Origin: an uncultured Oscillospiraceae bacterium
GTDB lineage: Bacteria > Bacillota > Clostridia > Oscillospirales > Ruminococcaceae
DNA: 64,000 bases
Assembly (NCBI GenBank): GCA_910579175.1
Contig: CAJTTB010000002.1
Span: forward strand, 124,001 to 188,000
Direction of reading: 5' to 3'
Part shown: positions 53,033 to 63,073 of the stretch, piece by piece
Position numbering within the stretch: the first letter of the stretch is position 1
Layout of the letters: every line of letters begins with the position of its first letter
Made by a program: the position numbers and the translations under genes
Notes under the pieces: generated by a model
Told to the model about the DNA's origin: nothing
The model's database searches: none
Seen by the model: only the letters and a program-made list of their open reading frames with translations

Positions 53033-55312
53033 TTATTCTGCTAAATCAATAATTTCTTTGGCATAAGTCAGTGATATGGTAGTACCAATTGGCACATTGA
53101 CACCCTCTGAAATACTTTGACCATTTACCAAAATAGTGCCCATCTCTCCATCTGATACATTTCCACTGTCCAAACTGACATTTAATTGTGCATTGGTCAA
53201 TGTCAAATTGGCATCTACCAAACTCATACCCAATACATTTGGCACTGGAACCATTTCTGTTTCTGTAACTGCCTCTGTATATAAAATTACCTTACTGCCA
53301 TCTGCAACCGATACACCACTTTTTGGCATTTGGTCCACAACCGTTTGACCATTTCCCTTAATGACAGAAATCAGTCCTCGATTGGCAAGTTCTGTTTGAG
53401 CTGTTGCAATATCCTGATTTAATAAATTTGGTACTAATTCTTCCATAGAAGAAATATCATCCTCTGTATATTCTGGAGAGGTTCCCAAATGTGTCAAAGT
53501 ATCTTCCAAAATAGAGGCCAGCGCAGGTCCTGCAACTGCGTTACCATAGTACTCGCTACCTCTGGGTTCATCTACCGCAACCAACACCGCAATCTGTGGA
53601 TCATTGATTGGGGCTACCCCAACGAAAGAACTCGCATAACGTCCATCTTTTCGGTTTCCAATTTGTGAAGTACCAGATTTACCGCCAATTCGATACCCTT
53701 TTAAATCAATGGTACTACCCTGCACCATTGCTTCTAAGGTTGTATTGATATTGGCAGAAGTTTCCTCTGAAATAATTTGTCGTTTGATATCTGGCTGTGT
53801 TTTTTCTATAATGTTGCCATTCTGGTCAATCACTTCATCTACCAAATACGGCTTTACAAGATAACCACCATTCACAGCAGCAGCAGTTGCTGTAATTACC
53901 TGAATGGGTGTAATTGCCAAACTCTGTCCAAAAGACTCACTTGCCAAGTCAACTATACTCATCTTTTCTTTGGAATAATAAATACTTTTTGGAGCCTCTC
54001 CGTATAAATCAATCCCCGTTTGTTCTGTAATACCAAACATATCTACAAAGCGACAGAAGTTTTCAATACCCAATAGTTGACCCATATTGATAAAAGCAGG
54101 GTTACAGGAATTTGCCACCATTCCAGTAAAATCCAATACTCCATGCCCCGCCTTTTTATGGCAATTGTAATTGGTACCTGCTATATTAATAGAACCCAAA
54201 CAGTTAAATTGACTATTCATTGTCTGTACACCGGTTTCCAATGCCGCAGAGGCAGTTACAATTTTAAAAACAGATCCAGGTTCATATAGCCATGAAATAG
54301 ACTTATTGGTATATTGTCTGGCAACCAATTCATTCTCATAAGCCTTGAGTTCTTCTGGTGTCATCTCAACTGGTTGATAAACTGCCTTTCCGCTTGCATC
54401 ATGGGTTAATTTTGTTGGGTTTGCCAATTCATCTAAATAAAGCTGACTATAAATTTTAGAACGATTATTCAAATCAAAAGTGGGATAATTTGCCATTGCC
54501 AAAATAGCGCCTGTTTTGACATCCATTACAATTGCACAAGCACCGCCCTTTGGATTATGTACCGCCACCAATTCGTTGATTGCCTTTTCTGCAAAATGTT
54601 GAATGGTAGAATCTAAAGTTAATTTTAAACTGTTTCCATCCCGTGGATCATATTGTTTTTCATAACTGGTAGGCACTACATTGCCCCATGCATCAACTGC
54701 TGTCAAAATTCTGCCGGGAACACCTGATAATACATCGTTATATTGCTGTTCGAGACCATATTGACCTTCGTTATCCGCATTGGTAAATCCAATGACCTGA
54801 GATGCCATCGTTTCTTTTGGATAATAGCGCTTTGTATCCTCTTGCAATGTGATAAAAGTATATTCTTTCTCTGCAATCAATTTGCGAACTTGGTCTGCCT
54901 CTGGCTTTGTTAAATTTTTCTTTACAATTGCATATTGATTGGTTTGTTGTGTCAAAGAAAGCACTTTTTCATAATCCACACCAAGTAGATTGGATAACTC
55001 TGTCGCAACTGTTTCCTTTTTTTCTGCTTTAATGTGATAAGGGGAAATGATAACCGTCCAAACGGTAGAGCTCTGTGCCAATACTTCCATATTTGCATCA
55101 TAAATTGTTCCGCGGTTTGCATTGATATCCAGCGTAGACATCTGTTGTTTGGCTGCAAATTCCTTCATCTCATCCGCTTTTACTACAGATAACTTGACCA
55201 AATTTGCCACAACATAGAGTAAAAAAGCCAACAATATCAGTACTACTCCAATATTTAAACGCAATTTCATTTTATTTGACATGGGTGTGGGAGCTATTTT
55301 TTTCTTTGCCAT
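53033..55312 (-). CDS. Class B penicillin-binding protein with PASTA domains
   Basis: This is a septal transpeptidase of 759 aa (PBP2x/SpoVD-like), starting at the ATG at 55312 after AAAGGAGAGTGCAA. It has a short cytoplasmic tail, one transmembrane helix (about 22-42), the PBP dimerisation domain, then the transpeptidase with SxxK (EPGSVFKIV), SxN (VANSCNPAF) and KSGT (IGGKSGTSQIG). Two C-terminal PASTA domains follow (VPNLLNQDIATAQTEL..., PNVLGMSLVDANLTL...). It may act as the FtsI partner of the linked FtsW, or as SpoVD for cortex synthesis; position in the cluster favours division, and no second copy is in this window. Confidence 0.94.
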   Translation of the reverse strand: MAKKKIAPTPMSNKMKLRLNIGVVLILLAFLLYVVANLVKLSVVKADEMKEFAAKQQMSTLDINANRGTIYDANMEVLAQSSTVWTVIISPYHIKAEKKETVATELSNLLGVDYEKVLSLTQQTNQYAIVKKNLTKPEADQVRKLIAEKEYTFITLQEDTKRYYPKETMASQVIGFTNADNEGQYGLEQQYNDVLSGVPGRILTAVDAWGNVVPTSYEKQYDPRDGNSLKLTLDSTIQHFAEKAINELVAVHNPKGGACAIVMDVKTGAILAMANYPTFDLNNRSKIYSQLYLDELANPTKLTHDASGKAVYQPVEMTPEELKAYENELVARQYTNKSISWLYEPGSVFKIVTASAALETGVQTMNSQFNCLGSINIAGTNYNCHKKAGHGVLDFTGMVANSCNPAFINMGQLLGIENFCRFVDMFGITEQTGIDLYGEAPKSIYYSKEKMSIVDLASESFGQSLAITPIQVITATAAAVNGGYLVKPYLVDEVIDQNGNIIEKTQPDIKRQIISEETSANINTTLEAMVQGSTIDLKGYRIGGKSGTSQIGNRKDGRYASSFVGVAPINDPQIAVLVAVDEPRGSEYYGNAVAGPALASILEDTLTHLGTSPEYTEDDISSMEELVPNLLNQDIATAQTELANRGLISVIKGNGQTVVDQMPKSGVSVADGSKVILYTEAVTETEMVPVPNVLGMSLVDANLTLTNAQLNVSLDSGNVSDGEMGTILVNGQSISEGVNVPIGTTISLTYAKEIIDLAE

Positions 55313-55426
55313 TTGCACTCTCCTTTTCTCATTCTGCAAAATCCCTTTAAAAAGGAAAATAAGGATTCCAAAATATCTGTAAATATTTTTTGAACCCTTG
55401 GTAGTCTTTATTCTATTTATATTGCG

Positions 55427-55891
55427 CTATCCCAAAATGTATTCCTTAATCTGATGATACCATTCTGTCAACTTGTCCATAAATGAAGTAGATTCTTCTG
55501 CAACTTCTACTGTGTTATTTTCAGAAACCACAATATAATCAATTTGACTTTGTTTTACTTCTGTAAGACCCAATTCCTTTGCTCGTTGCTCAACAGATTT
55601 TAAGGATACCAAACTGCTCAGCTCTGTATCAAGTCTTGTTCTTTCGCTCTCTACTTCTGTATATTCTGTTTTTAACTCCTGCAATTCATTATTGATGTCG
55701 GTTAATTGAACTTTTCCATAAATCAGTATAATACACAATGCCACAACATAAAACATACATGCGGATACCTTTATCAGTTTACTTTTAGAAACCGCTTGCG
55801 TCTGTTGAACTTTTTTAATATGAGGACGTATGGATTGTTTTTTGACCTGTTCGTTATCAACACGTCTGATAACATTTGTATTCTTTGGCAT
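55427..55891 (-). CDS. FtsL-like septum protein
   Basis: This is a bitopic protein of 154 aa. A basic N-terminal tail is followed by one helix (CMFYVVALCIILIYG, about 50-66), a coiled coil (INNELQELKTEYTEVESERTRLDTEL split around charged heptads) and the FtsL-like KSVEQRAKELGLTEVKQSQIDYI segment. A further tail of about 30 residues ends the protein. The sequence is poorly conserved, as is usual for FtsL; the call rests on size, topology, coiled coil and position between rsmH and the PBP. Confidence 0.82.
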   Translation of the reverse strand: MPKNTNVIRRVDNEQVKKQSIRPHIKKVQQTQAVSKSKLIKVSACMFYVVALCIILIYGKVQLTDINNELQELKTEYTEVESERTRLDTELSSLVSLKSVEQRAKELGLTEVKQSQIDYIVVSENNTVEVAEESTSFMDKLTEWYHQIKEYILG

Positions 55892-56019
55892 TATCTCTGG
55901 TATTTTCCCGGCTTGATATCTTCCGGTTTTGATACCTTCCCTCCTTTATAAAAAAAACAGCTTACCGACATTTCCAATGATTCACTCTTTGAAAATTTAC
56001 TTTTCACTTCATATATCCA

Positions 56020-56949
56020 TTAAGCATCTAATTTTTCTAAAATACGAAGTTTTGCGCTATGACTTCTCTTATTGTTGTTCAGTTCTTCTTCACTTGCTAA
56101 AATCGGTTTGCGATTGATTAATTTTGCTCTTGGATAATGATTGCAAACACATTTTGGAAAATCTGGTGGGCAGGTACAACCCTGACACCATCTTGCGAAT
56201 TTTTGTTTTACAATTCGGTCTTCTAAAGAATGAAAGGTAATCACTACCAGGCGACCTTTTGGATTCAATAGTTCAAACGCTACATCCAGTCCTGTACTTA
56301 ATACATCCAATTCCTCATTTACAGCAATCCGAATTGCCTGAAAGGAGCGTTTACTTGGATTTTTTTCTCTTCTTGAAGCCGCTGGCATGGAAGTTTTGAT
56401 GATTTCTGCCAACTCAAATGTTGTTTTTATGGGCTTTTGCGCCCTTTTTCGAACAATGTTTGCCGCAATTTTTCGGGCAAATTTTTCTTCTCCATAATCC
56501 CATAAAATACGCGACAATTGTTCTTGAGAATAAGTGTTTACAATATCCTCTGCAGAAATCCCTGACTGGCTCATACGCATATCCAGTGGCGCGTCCACTT
56601 GATAACTAAATCCTCTGCTGCCTTTATCCAACTGATGGGACGAAACACCCAAATCCAATAAAATTCCATCTACCTGTTTGATATGATATTCAAGCAAAAC
56701 ATCTTTCATTGCACTAAAATTCGTTTGAATGACCTGAGCTTGTTCAAATGGAGCAAGTCTTTCATTTGCTACAGCAATTGCATCAGGATCTTGGTCTAAA
56801 GCAAACAATCTGCCTGTTGTCAATCTTTTTGCAATTTCAGAAGAATGTCCTGCTCCTCCTGCAGTACCATCTACATAAATCCCATCTGGTTTGATATTTA
56901 GACCCTTTATACATTCTTTGAGCAAAACTGAAATATGTGCAAACTCCAT
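56020..56949 (-). CDS. rsmH: 16S rRNA (cytosine1402-N4)-methyltransferase RsmH
   Basis: RsmH (MraW) N4-methylates C1402 in the ribosomal P site using SAM. The 309-aa product has HISVLLKECIKGL at the start, the SAM motif YVDGTAGGAGHSSEIA, ILLDLGVSSHQLDKGSRGFSY, the CQGCTCPPDFPKCVC cysteine-rich segment and the FHSLEDRIVKQKF motif. The ATG follows TTAGGAGATTTGGATAT. It is the first gene of the division/wall cluster here; mraZ, normally upstream, is absent. Confidence 0.97.
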   Translation of the reverse strand: MEFAHISVLLKECIKGLNIKPDGIYVDGTAGGAGHSSEIAKRLTTGRLFALDQDPDAIAVANERLAPFEQAQVIQTNFSAMKDVLLEYHIKQVDGILLDLGVSSHQLDKGSRGFSYQVDAPLDMRMSQSGISAEDIVNTYSQEQLSRILWDYGEEKFARKIAANIVRKRAQKPIKTTFELAEIIKTSMPAASRREKNPSKRSFQAIRIAVNEELDVLSTGLDVAFELLNPKGRLVVITFHSLEDRIVKQKFARWCQGCTCPPDFPKCVCNHYPRAKLINRKPILASEEELNNNKRSHSAKLRILEKLDA

Positions 56950-57117
56950 ATATCCAAATCTCCTAAAATCAAATTTATCTTTTCATTCTTTACCATTTCA
57001 ATTTTTATAAAAAATCATCTCTATGAAATCATTTCTATCACGAACTACCATCAGACAATTGGCACATATTAAAAAATAATTTTCTCTTTTCCATACATTT
57101 CCACTTGTTGTAGTTTT

Positions 57118-57146
57118 ATTATAAGCATTTCCAAAAAAGATTGCAA
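57118..57146 (-). promoter_or_regulatory. Promoter of the division/wall cluster
   Basis: TTGCAA (57141-57146) and TATAAT (57118-57123) on the minus strand are spaced by 17 bp, about 170 bp upstream of rsmH. The rest of 56950-57330 is AT-rich without a recognisable gene or MraZ-box array. Confidence 0.7.
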
Positions 57147-57332
57147 GACCATTGACAGAAAAAATTCAGTTATCTATAAAATTTTTAAAATTTTTCATCT
57201 GTTTTTTTGTTTCTATTTGATTTTTATTTACAATCTATTCTTTTTATCGACAAATTTACTGGAATTTTTACTAATTTTCAAATGTGCTAATATTTCATTT
57301 TAAATTTTCCTAAAAGAAAGTTTTTTTTAAAA

Positions 57333-57365
57333 AAAGGCATTACAATATTTGTAATGCCTTTTATT
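57333..57365 (-). terminator. Terminator of the large GH25 lysozyme gene
   Basis: AAAGGCATTACAA and TTGTAATGCCTTT form the stem with a very short loop, followed on the minus strand by a long T run. Confidence 0.88.
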
Positions 57366-57380
57366 TTCTTCACAATTATA

Positions 57381-59567
57381 TTATTGAATCAAACTAGAAT
57401 CAAATAATACGTTTTTGTCTACACGACCTTCAATTCCTGGTACAGAACCTGAACTGGTATATTGCCATATGTCCACTTTACCCATATCATAAAAGGTAGC
57501 TGTCTCATTATATTGTGCTAACCAAATATAATATTTAGAAGAAATTTCCTCAAAATTCATCTTAGAAGTAAACCAAGTTTTGTTGGCATAAACCATTGTC
57601 CGATAGCCCGCACCACCAACAATATCACAAAATGCCTTTACAACTTCTGTAATTGTTTGTGGATCTAATTTTCCAGTTGTTTTTGCATCTTCTACATCAA
57701 ATACAACCGGCAATCTCAAATCACCAGGCTGGATTCCTGCATCACTTAAAATTTTCAAACATAACTGTGCTTCTAATTTCGCATTTTCTACACTCGTAGC
57801 ATAACTAAAATGATATACACCCACTGGCAATCCAACAGAAATCGCCTGATTGATATTTTGTTCAAAATATTTATCTTCTTGATTTTCCTGATCTTCTTTT
57901 CCATAACCTGTACGAATAATCGCAAAATCGACCATACCAGAATTTTTCACTTGCTTCCAATCGATATTTTTTTGGTGAGAAGATACATCAATTCCTTCTA
58001 ATTTGGTGGTAAGTATACCAGCACCGTCAAAATGGCGGACAATTCCATCTATAGTTGTATCTCCTGTAGCCATCACACCGCTTGTATGTAAATAATACAA
58101 TTCGCCTTTGTTATAAAGCCAGCCTGTTTGCATGACGCCACTGCTGTTCATATAATACCATTGACCTCCTATGGACTGCCAACCAATGCGCATTGCTCCA
58201 TCGCTGCCCAAATAGTACCAATTGTTATTGACCTTTTGCCATTCGGTTAAGCGATTTCCATTTACATCTATTAAGTACCAATCGTTTCCAGATTGTTGCC
58301 AAGTTTGTTCATTGTTTGAATTGGTAGGAGGTTTTGGCGTCGGTGTTTGATCGGGTTTTTCACCAGGTTTTTCATCACTGCTATTGATGATCAAAGCACC
58401 AGATGCATCAAATGTATATTCCACACCATCAATATTATGTGTTCCTACCAACATCGCTCCACTGATAGGATCTAAATAATATTTTTTATTGTTCAGTGTC
58501 AACCAACCGGTCACTTTTTCTTCCTTCTCATTATAATAATACCAAGTATTATCTTCCAGTTGCCATCCAACCTTTAATTGCAATACACCATTGCCATCAA
58601 ATTGATAAGATTTTCCATCAATTATCTGTGTTCCAGTTACCATGGCACCACTTGGCTGAAAATAGTATTTTTTCTCATCAATGGTTTGCCAACCAGTGCG
58701 CATCATTCCCTTATCATCAAAGAAATACCAAATTTGATTGATGAGTTTCCAGCCCATCTGCTTGACATTGTTCTCATAATAATACCAAATGTCACCATCT
58801 TTCAGCCAACCTTCTGCTGATGCCATCATAACACCATTGTTATCAAATGTATAGCCAATCCCCTTGACTGGGTAATTGCCAACTGTCATAGCACCATCTT
58901 CTTTTAGATAGTACCAATTTTGATTTAGATACAACCAACCAGTCTGCAATACACCATCTCGATTGGTATAATACCAAGTGCCCCAATCATTGATCCAACC
59001 GGTTAACATAACTCCATTCTGATTTAAGTAATACCAATGATCATTGACATTTGCCCAACCAACTGCCATCTCACCGTTATTTTTTAAATAATACCAATTA
59101 TTTTTGAGTTTTATCCAACCCGTTTGCAACACGCCATCTTGATTGGTATAAAACCAAGTATTTCCATCATGAATCCAGCCAGTCAACATGACACCATCGC
59201 CATCCATATAGTACCATTTGCCATTGACTTCTGTCCAACCAGTTTTTCGCTGATCGCCAATTATATAATACCAATGATTGGATTCAAATTTCCAACTTCC
59301 CTGTAGGGTTTCCTCAGGAACTGATACTTCTGGCTGCTGCTCTGGGATTGACTCATCTGATTGTGCCGGAACTGCAGAATTTGTATCTTCTGATACTACT
59401 TCCGAATAGGGAAGCGCTTCTGATAAAAGAGCTTCTTCAATTGCTGACAAATCATTTTCTACTGTTATTGAAGCAGGTTCTGCTAACACAGCCAACCCGG
59501 AAACTGCTCCCACCAGCATCGTTGTTCCGGCAGCAGTCAGTAATTTTCTAAACTTTTTCATCCCCAA
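57381..59567 (-). CDS. Secreted GH25 lysozyme with cell-wall-binding repeats
   Basis: This is a peptidoglycan hydrolase of about 728 aa. A signal peptide (about 1-30) is followed by about 18 choline-binding-type repeats of roughly 20 residues (GWTEVNGKWYYMDGDGVMLT and variants) interrupted by a Pro/Lys/Thr linker near 400. The GH25 domain (about 540-728) has EGIDVSSHQ, the catalytic FDVED, and VDIWQYTSSG near the end. Such repeats bind wall teichoic acid choline or glycans. The start may be the TTG at 59567 (six bases after AGGAG) or the ATG two codons later. A tandem paralogue follows upstream. It is likely secreted and used in wall turnover or host/competitor lysis. Confidence 0.9.
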   Translation of the reverse strand: MGMKKFRKLLTAAGTTMLVGAVSGLAVLAEPASITVENDLSAIEEALLSEALPYSEVVSEDTNSAVPAQSDESIPEQQPEVSVPEETLQGSWKFESNHWYYIIGDQRKTGWTEVNGKWYYMDGDGVMLTGWIHDGNTWFYTNQDGVLQTGWIKLKNNWYYLKNNGEMAVGWANVNDHWYYLNQNGVMLTGWINDWGTWYYTNRDGVLQTGWLYLNQNWYYLKEDGAMTVGNYPVKGIGYTFDNNGVMMASAEGWLKDGDIWYYYENNVKQMGWKLINQIWYFFDDKGMMRTGWQTIDEKKYYFQPSGAMVTGTQIIDGKSYQFDGNGVLQLKVGWQLEDNTWYYYNEKEEKVTGWLTLNNKKYYLDPISGAMLVGTHNIDGVEYTFDASGALIINSSDEKPGEKPDQTPTPKPPTNSNNEQTWQQSGNDWYLIDVNGNRLTEWQKVNNNWYYLGSDGAMRIGWQSIGGQWYYMNSSGVMQTGWLYNKGELYYLHTSGVMATGDTTIDGIVRHFDGAGILTTKLEGIDVSSHQKNIDWKQVKNSGMVDFAIIRTGYGKEDQENQEDKYFEQNINQAISVGLPVGVYHFSYATSVENAKLEAQLCLKILSDAGIQPGDLRLPVVFDVEDAKTTGKLDPQTITEVVKAFCDIVGGAGYRTMVYANKTWFTSKMNFEEISSKYYIWLAQYNETATFYDMGKVDIWQYTSSGSVPGIEGRVDKNVLFDSSLIQ

Positions 59568-59842
59568 ATCATTCTCCTTTAAACTTAATCATCCTCAAGT
59601 CATTTACACATCAATTACCCATCGACTAATAGGCTTTTTGGTTTGGTGTCCTTATCATCTACTAACTTTACAGATATTTTACTGGGCAATTTCCACCCTA
59701 TTTTGATTATCATTTATGTCATCATGTTCTAAAAATATAATTTTTACAGAATAATACTTTAAGTATATAACATTCACTTTTTGAAGTCAACACGATTCCC
59801 AATATCTCTACATAAAAACCGCCGTTTTACCAAATTATATTT

Positions 59843-61057
59843 TTATTCTTGCTTTAGAATAGAACCATCAAACAAAATATTTCTATCCACATTTTTAGAA
59901 ATTCCATCGACTTGACCTTCACTGGTATATTGCCACATATCAACCAATTTCATATTGTAAAAAGTTGGAGATAGATAGTATTGTGCCATCCAAATCGGAT
60001 AATCTGATAATGCGTCCAAATCCAGTTTATTGCTCAGCCAATGATTATTGCTGTAAATCATAACTTCATAGCCTGCACTTTTGATGGTATCACAAAAACC
60101 CCTAATAATCTCAGTCAGTTCTTCCTTGCTCAACGATTCCATCTTTGGATCCTCAACATCAAAGGCTATTGGTAGGGATAAATCTTGTGGAGTCACCCCC
60201 ACACGTTCCATCACAGATAAACATAATTCCGCTTCCATGACTGCTTCTTGAGCGGTCAGGGCATAACTATAATGATATAATCCAATCGGAATCTGATTCC
60301 GTCTTGCCTGTTCAAAATTATACTGAAATTGGTCATCCTCCTGCTCCATATTAGAATTTCCAAAAGCCGCCCGAATCATCACAAAATCCACCTGTTCACT
60401 TGCCTTTACCTGGTCCCAATCAATGACACCCTGATGTTGAGATACGTCAATCCCCTCTATTTTCTGACTCATTCTTCCATCGGATTCAAAGGTACGCAAT
60501 ATGCCATCTATCTCTATTTCTCCAGTTGCCATCACATAATCTGTTGTAAAATAATAAAGATTTTCTTCCCAATGCAGCCAACCTCTGAGTAGTTCACCCG
60601 TTTGTGTGGCAAAGCGCTTTTTTTCATCCAATGTAAACCAGCCAGTCTGCATGATTCCCTGTACATCAAAATAATAACTTTTTCCTTCAATGTCTTGAAA
60701 TCCTGTCTGTACTGCTCCATCAAAATCAGAATAATAACGTTGCTCATCAAGTGTAAACCAACCAATTTGCAAAACACCATCTGCATCGCTGTAATAGCGA
60801 AGTCCATCTAATGTAAACCACCCTGTCACCAAATTGGCATCCTCATCAAAATAATATCGGTTCCCATCTAAATCCAGCCAACCAATGGCAAAACTTCCGT
60901 CCGAAAGTTGATATCTTTTATGAAATCCACTATAACTCCAATTGGGTTCTAGCTCTGGGCGATGGGTTAATATGCCAATTAAAATCGATACCATCAATAT
61001 TACTAAAGCAATAAAACTAAAAAATACTGTAAAAAATATACGTGTTGGTCTATTCAT
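59843..61057 (-). CDS. Membrane-anchored GH25 lysozyme with cell-wall-binding repeats
   Basis: This is a 404-aa paralogue of the next lysozyme. From the ATG at 61057 it has an N-terminal signal anchor (about 8-30) without a cleavage site, about eight YYFD/GWFTLDG-type repeats (about 45-215) and a GH25 domain (EGIDVSQHQGVIDWDQV, IAFDVEDPK, VDMWQYTSEGQVDG). The longer frame to 61138 lacks a convincing signal and is less likely. A weak ribosome site lies 13 nt upstream. It would be held at the membrane, unlike its secreted neighbour. Confidence 0.86.
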   Translation of the reverse strand: MNRPTRIFFTVFFSFIALVILMVSILIGILTHRPELEPNWSYSGFHKRYQLSDGSFAIGWLDLDGNRYYFDEDANLVTGWFTLDGLRYYSDADGVLQIGWFTLDEQRYYSDFDGAVQTGFQDIEGKSYYFDVQGIMQTGWFTLDEKKRFATQTGELLRGWLHWEENLYYFTTDYVMATGEIEIDGILRTFESDGRMSQKIEGIDVSQHQGVIDWDQVKASEQVDFVMIRAAFGNSNMEQEDDQFQYNFEQARRNQIPIGLYHYSYALTAQEAVMEAELCLSVMERVGVTPQDLSLPIAFDVEDPKMESLSKEELTEIIRGFCDTIKSAGYEVMIYSNNHWLSNKLDLDALSDYPIWMAQYYLSPTFYNMKLVDMWQYTSEGQVDGISKNVDRNILFDGSILKQE

Positions 61058-61280
61058 TGTAACTCTGTTTCTCCTATCATCATTTCTAAACTTATATATC
61101 TTGATACCTATGAAATTTTGACTGGATATATCCATCATTACAACTATAATACAAATAAATTAGCAAAAATTTTTCAAAATCCGATAAATTTCTTAAAAAA
61201 AGAAGAAAAATAGCAATTTCACTATTTTTCAACTTGATTTTTTATGCAACTGTTCTATTTTTTTATGCCACATTTACAAA

Positions 61281-61312
61281 AATCCCCTGCATTTGCAGGG
61301 GATTTAAAAATT
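61281..61312 (-). terminator. Terminator of the DHHW-family gene
   Basis: AAATCCCCTGC and GCAGGGGATTT form an 11-bp stem around a 4-nt loop (ATTT on the plus strand), with a T-rich run on the minus strand, directly past the DHHW gene stop. Confidence 0.9.
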
Positions 61313-61326
61313 CCTATTGGATAAAA

Positions 61327-62475
61327 TTATTTTACCAATGTGCCCATATTGGTGTCTTTTGCAAAATTTACCATATTATACAAAATCAATACATCTGTAA
61401 ATTGTTCTTGTTCCATATATTCAGACATTGCTTTGCGAAAATACCGAAAATCTACCAAATGTATTTCCTCAAAATGATTTGCAGCAAAGGGTAAAAAACT
61501 ATGTGCATAAGAATCCTTGATGATCAACAGCTTTTTGCCATTGGTCTGATTGGTTTTTACAGTTGCCAACGCATTATTTCCATTTAAAAACATAGAATAT
61601 TTATCCTTTTTTTCCAAATACTCAAAATTATAAAGGGAATTCATTGGCTCTTTTTCTCCATTAAAATCCACTTGATAGGACATCTCTTGTTTGGGAAGAT
61701 AAATAGAGATGCTATCTGGTTTTGTAAATGGATTGTTGGCTTTGGAAAAAATTGTTCCATAAAAATCATCTGTGACCTGCTTAATGGTAAAATCCTGTTC
61801 AGTCCAGGGGGAAATACCCGCTTCCTGTGCCCATTGTTGATAGGTTAAAAATGCACCATAACTTGTCCAGTGGTGATCTGTATGATAGTAAACATCCTGT
61901 TTTCGATGTTGACTGAGTGTTGAAAATGTATTGACAAAACTCCCCTCTGGGAGAGCATCTTCAATTTGATTTAACATCTCAACTTGATTGGCAGTTGGCG
62001 CATACTTGGGAAGTTTATCTTTTAATATCTCACTGGCAGTTGGTACAACCATTATTTTTAAATGCTCTTTTCCCAATTGTGGTTGATTGGTTTGTACAAA
62101 TTCCTTTAGTCGTTTGATATTTCTTTGAAACTGTTCTTGATTGATATCTTCTTGTGTATATTTCTCTATCAAATAATCATCTTTTGCAAAGTATACACCT
62201 TTCATATCCTTTTTCTGAATCGCAAGGTCAACAACACTTTTCATGCCAACCCAACTATCCCTTGCTACAAATTGATCCGTTGTATAAGTTTCAAACTTTG
62301 ATGAAAATGTGCCGCTGAAAAAATCAGTTGTTGAAAACTTTGGAAGCTCTTGCAAAAGACGATTTTCATTTTCTGAAAAACTTTTTTGTGGTGTCATCAA
62401 ATTGATGATAGTCAAACCAAAAATGATCATCAGAAACAAAACCGTCATAATGATAGATTTTGTTCTTTTTCTCAT
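61327..62475 (-). CDS. DHHW family protein (AlgX/SGNH-like)
   Basis: This is a 382-aa protein with one N-terminal membrane helix (about 8-28). It belongs to the DHHW family: YYHTDHHWTSYGAFLTYQQWA carries the defining motif. It resembles AlgJ/AlgX-like acetyltransferase partners (SENENRLLQELPKFS near the start; LLIIKDSYAHSFLPFAANHFEEIHLVDFRYF with the SGNH-like Asp-Ser). A role in O-acetylation of a surface polysaccharide is the usual inference, but no MBOAT partner lies in the window. The ATG follows GAAAGGGCTGAAA. It is 17 nt downstream of the DUF4358 lipoprotein. Confidence 0.88.
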   Translation of the reverse strand: MRKRTKSIIMTVLFLMIIFGLTIINLMTPQKSFSENENRLLQELPKFSTTDFFSGTFSSKFETYTTDQFVARDSWVGMKSVVDLAIQKKDMKGVYFAKDDYLIEKYTQEDINQEQFQRNIKRLKEFVQTNQPQLGKEHLKIMVVPTASEILKDKLPKYAPTANQVEMLNQIEDALPEGSFVNTFSTLSQHRKQDVYYHTDHHWTSYGAFLTYQQWAQEAGISPWTEQDFTIKQVTDDFYGTIFSKANNPFTKPDSISIYLPKQEMSYQVDFNGEKEPMNSLYNFEYLEKKDKYSMFLNGNNALATVKTNQTNGKKLLIIKDSYAHSFLPFAANHFEEIHLVDFRYFRKAMSEYMEQEQFTDVLILYNMVNFAKDTNMGTLVK

Positions 62476-62492
62476 CTCATTTTCAGCCCTTT

Positions 62493-63053
62493 CTATTTCC
62501 CACTCAATACCTTATTAATCGCATCTACTCCAATTTGTGTTTGTTCTTCTGCATATTTTTTTGCCTGTTCTTCTGTTTCCTCTTCACCAAAGCCACCCAA
62601 CATAACAAAAAATACATAATTCCCCTGTTTGAGTACCTTGGAAGCATTGACTTTCTCTATATTCATTGGATATTGTAACGTATCATTGATTTGGGTATCT
62701 CGATAAGCATTCAATGCCTTTTCTACTTCTTCTGCCTTTCCATCTTTTGCCTTAATCGCCACGAAAGTATCCACATGTCCACTCATCATAGGTCCTTCTG
62801 CAAAAGCATCATCATACCAATCCGCAGAAACGCCAAATCTTTCAGAAAGTTCTTCTTTGGTAAATTCCATAGAAGGAATATAATTCTCTCCATAAGCATC
62901 TTTGACTGCCTGGTGAAATTTAGATAATGCAATATCTTGTTGTTGTGCATTAGAACTTCCAGTGGAATCTTGATTCGTTTGACAAGCAGTCAATACAGAC
63001 ATTGACAACATTGCGACAAGTGCTAAGGTAATCCATTTTAATTTCATTTTCAT
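62493..63053 (-). CDS. DUF4358-type lipoprotein
   Basis: This is a 186-aa predicted lipoprotein. The signal peptide ends in a lipobox (SVLTAC), followed by a Ser/Gln-rich linker. The core (GENYIPSMEFTKEELSERFGV, YDDAFAEGPMMSGHVDTFVAIKAKDGK, EEVEKALNAYRDT) matches the DUF4358 pattern, a family of unknown function commonly encoded next to DHHW/MBOAT genes. It is co-oriented with the DHHW gene and probably co-transcribed. Confidence 0.8.
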   Translation of the reverse strand: MKMKLKWITLALVAMLSMSVLTACQTNQDSTGSSNAQQQDIALSKFHQAVKDAYGENYIPSMEFTKEELSERFGVSADWYDDAFAEGPMMSGHVDTFVAIKAKDGKAEEVEKALNAYRDTQINDTLQYPMNIEKVNASKVLKQGNYVFFVMLGGFGEEETEEQAKKYAEEQTQIGVDAINKVLSGK

Positions 63054-63073
63054 GTTTCATCTTTCCTTTTCTA

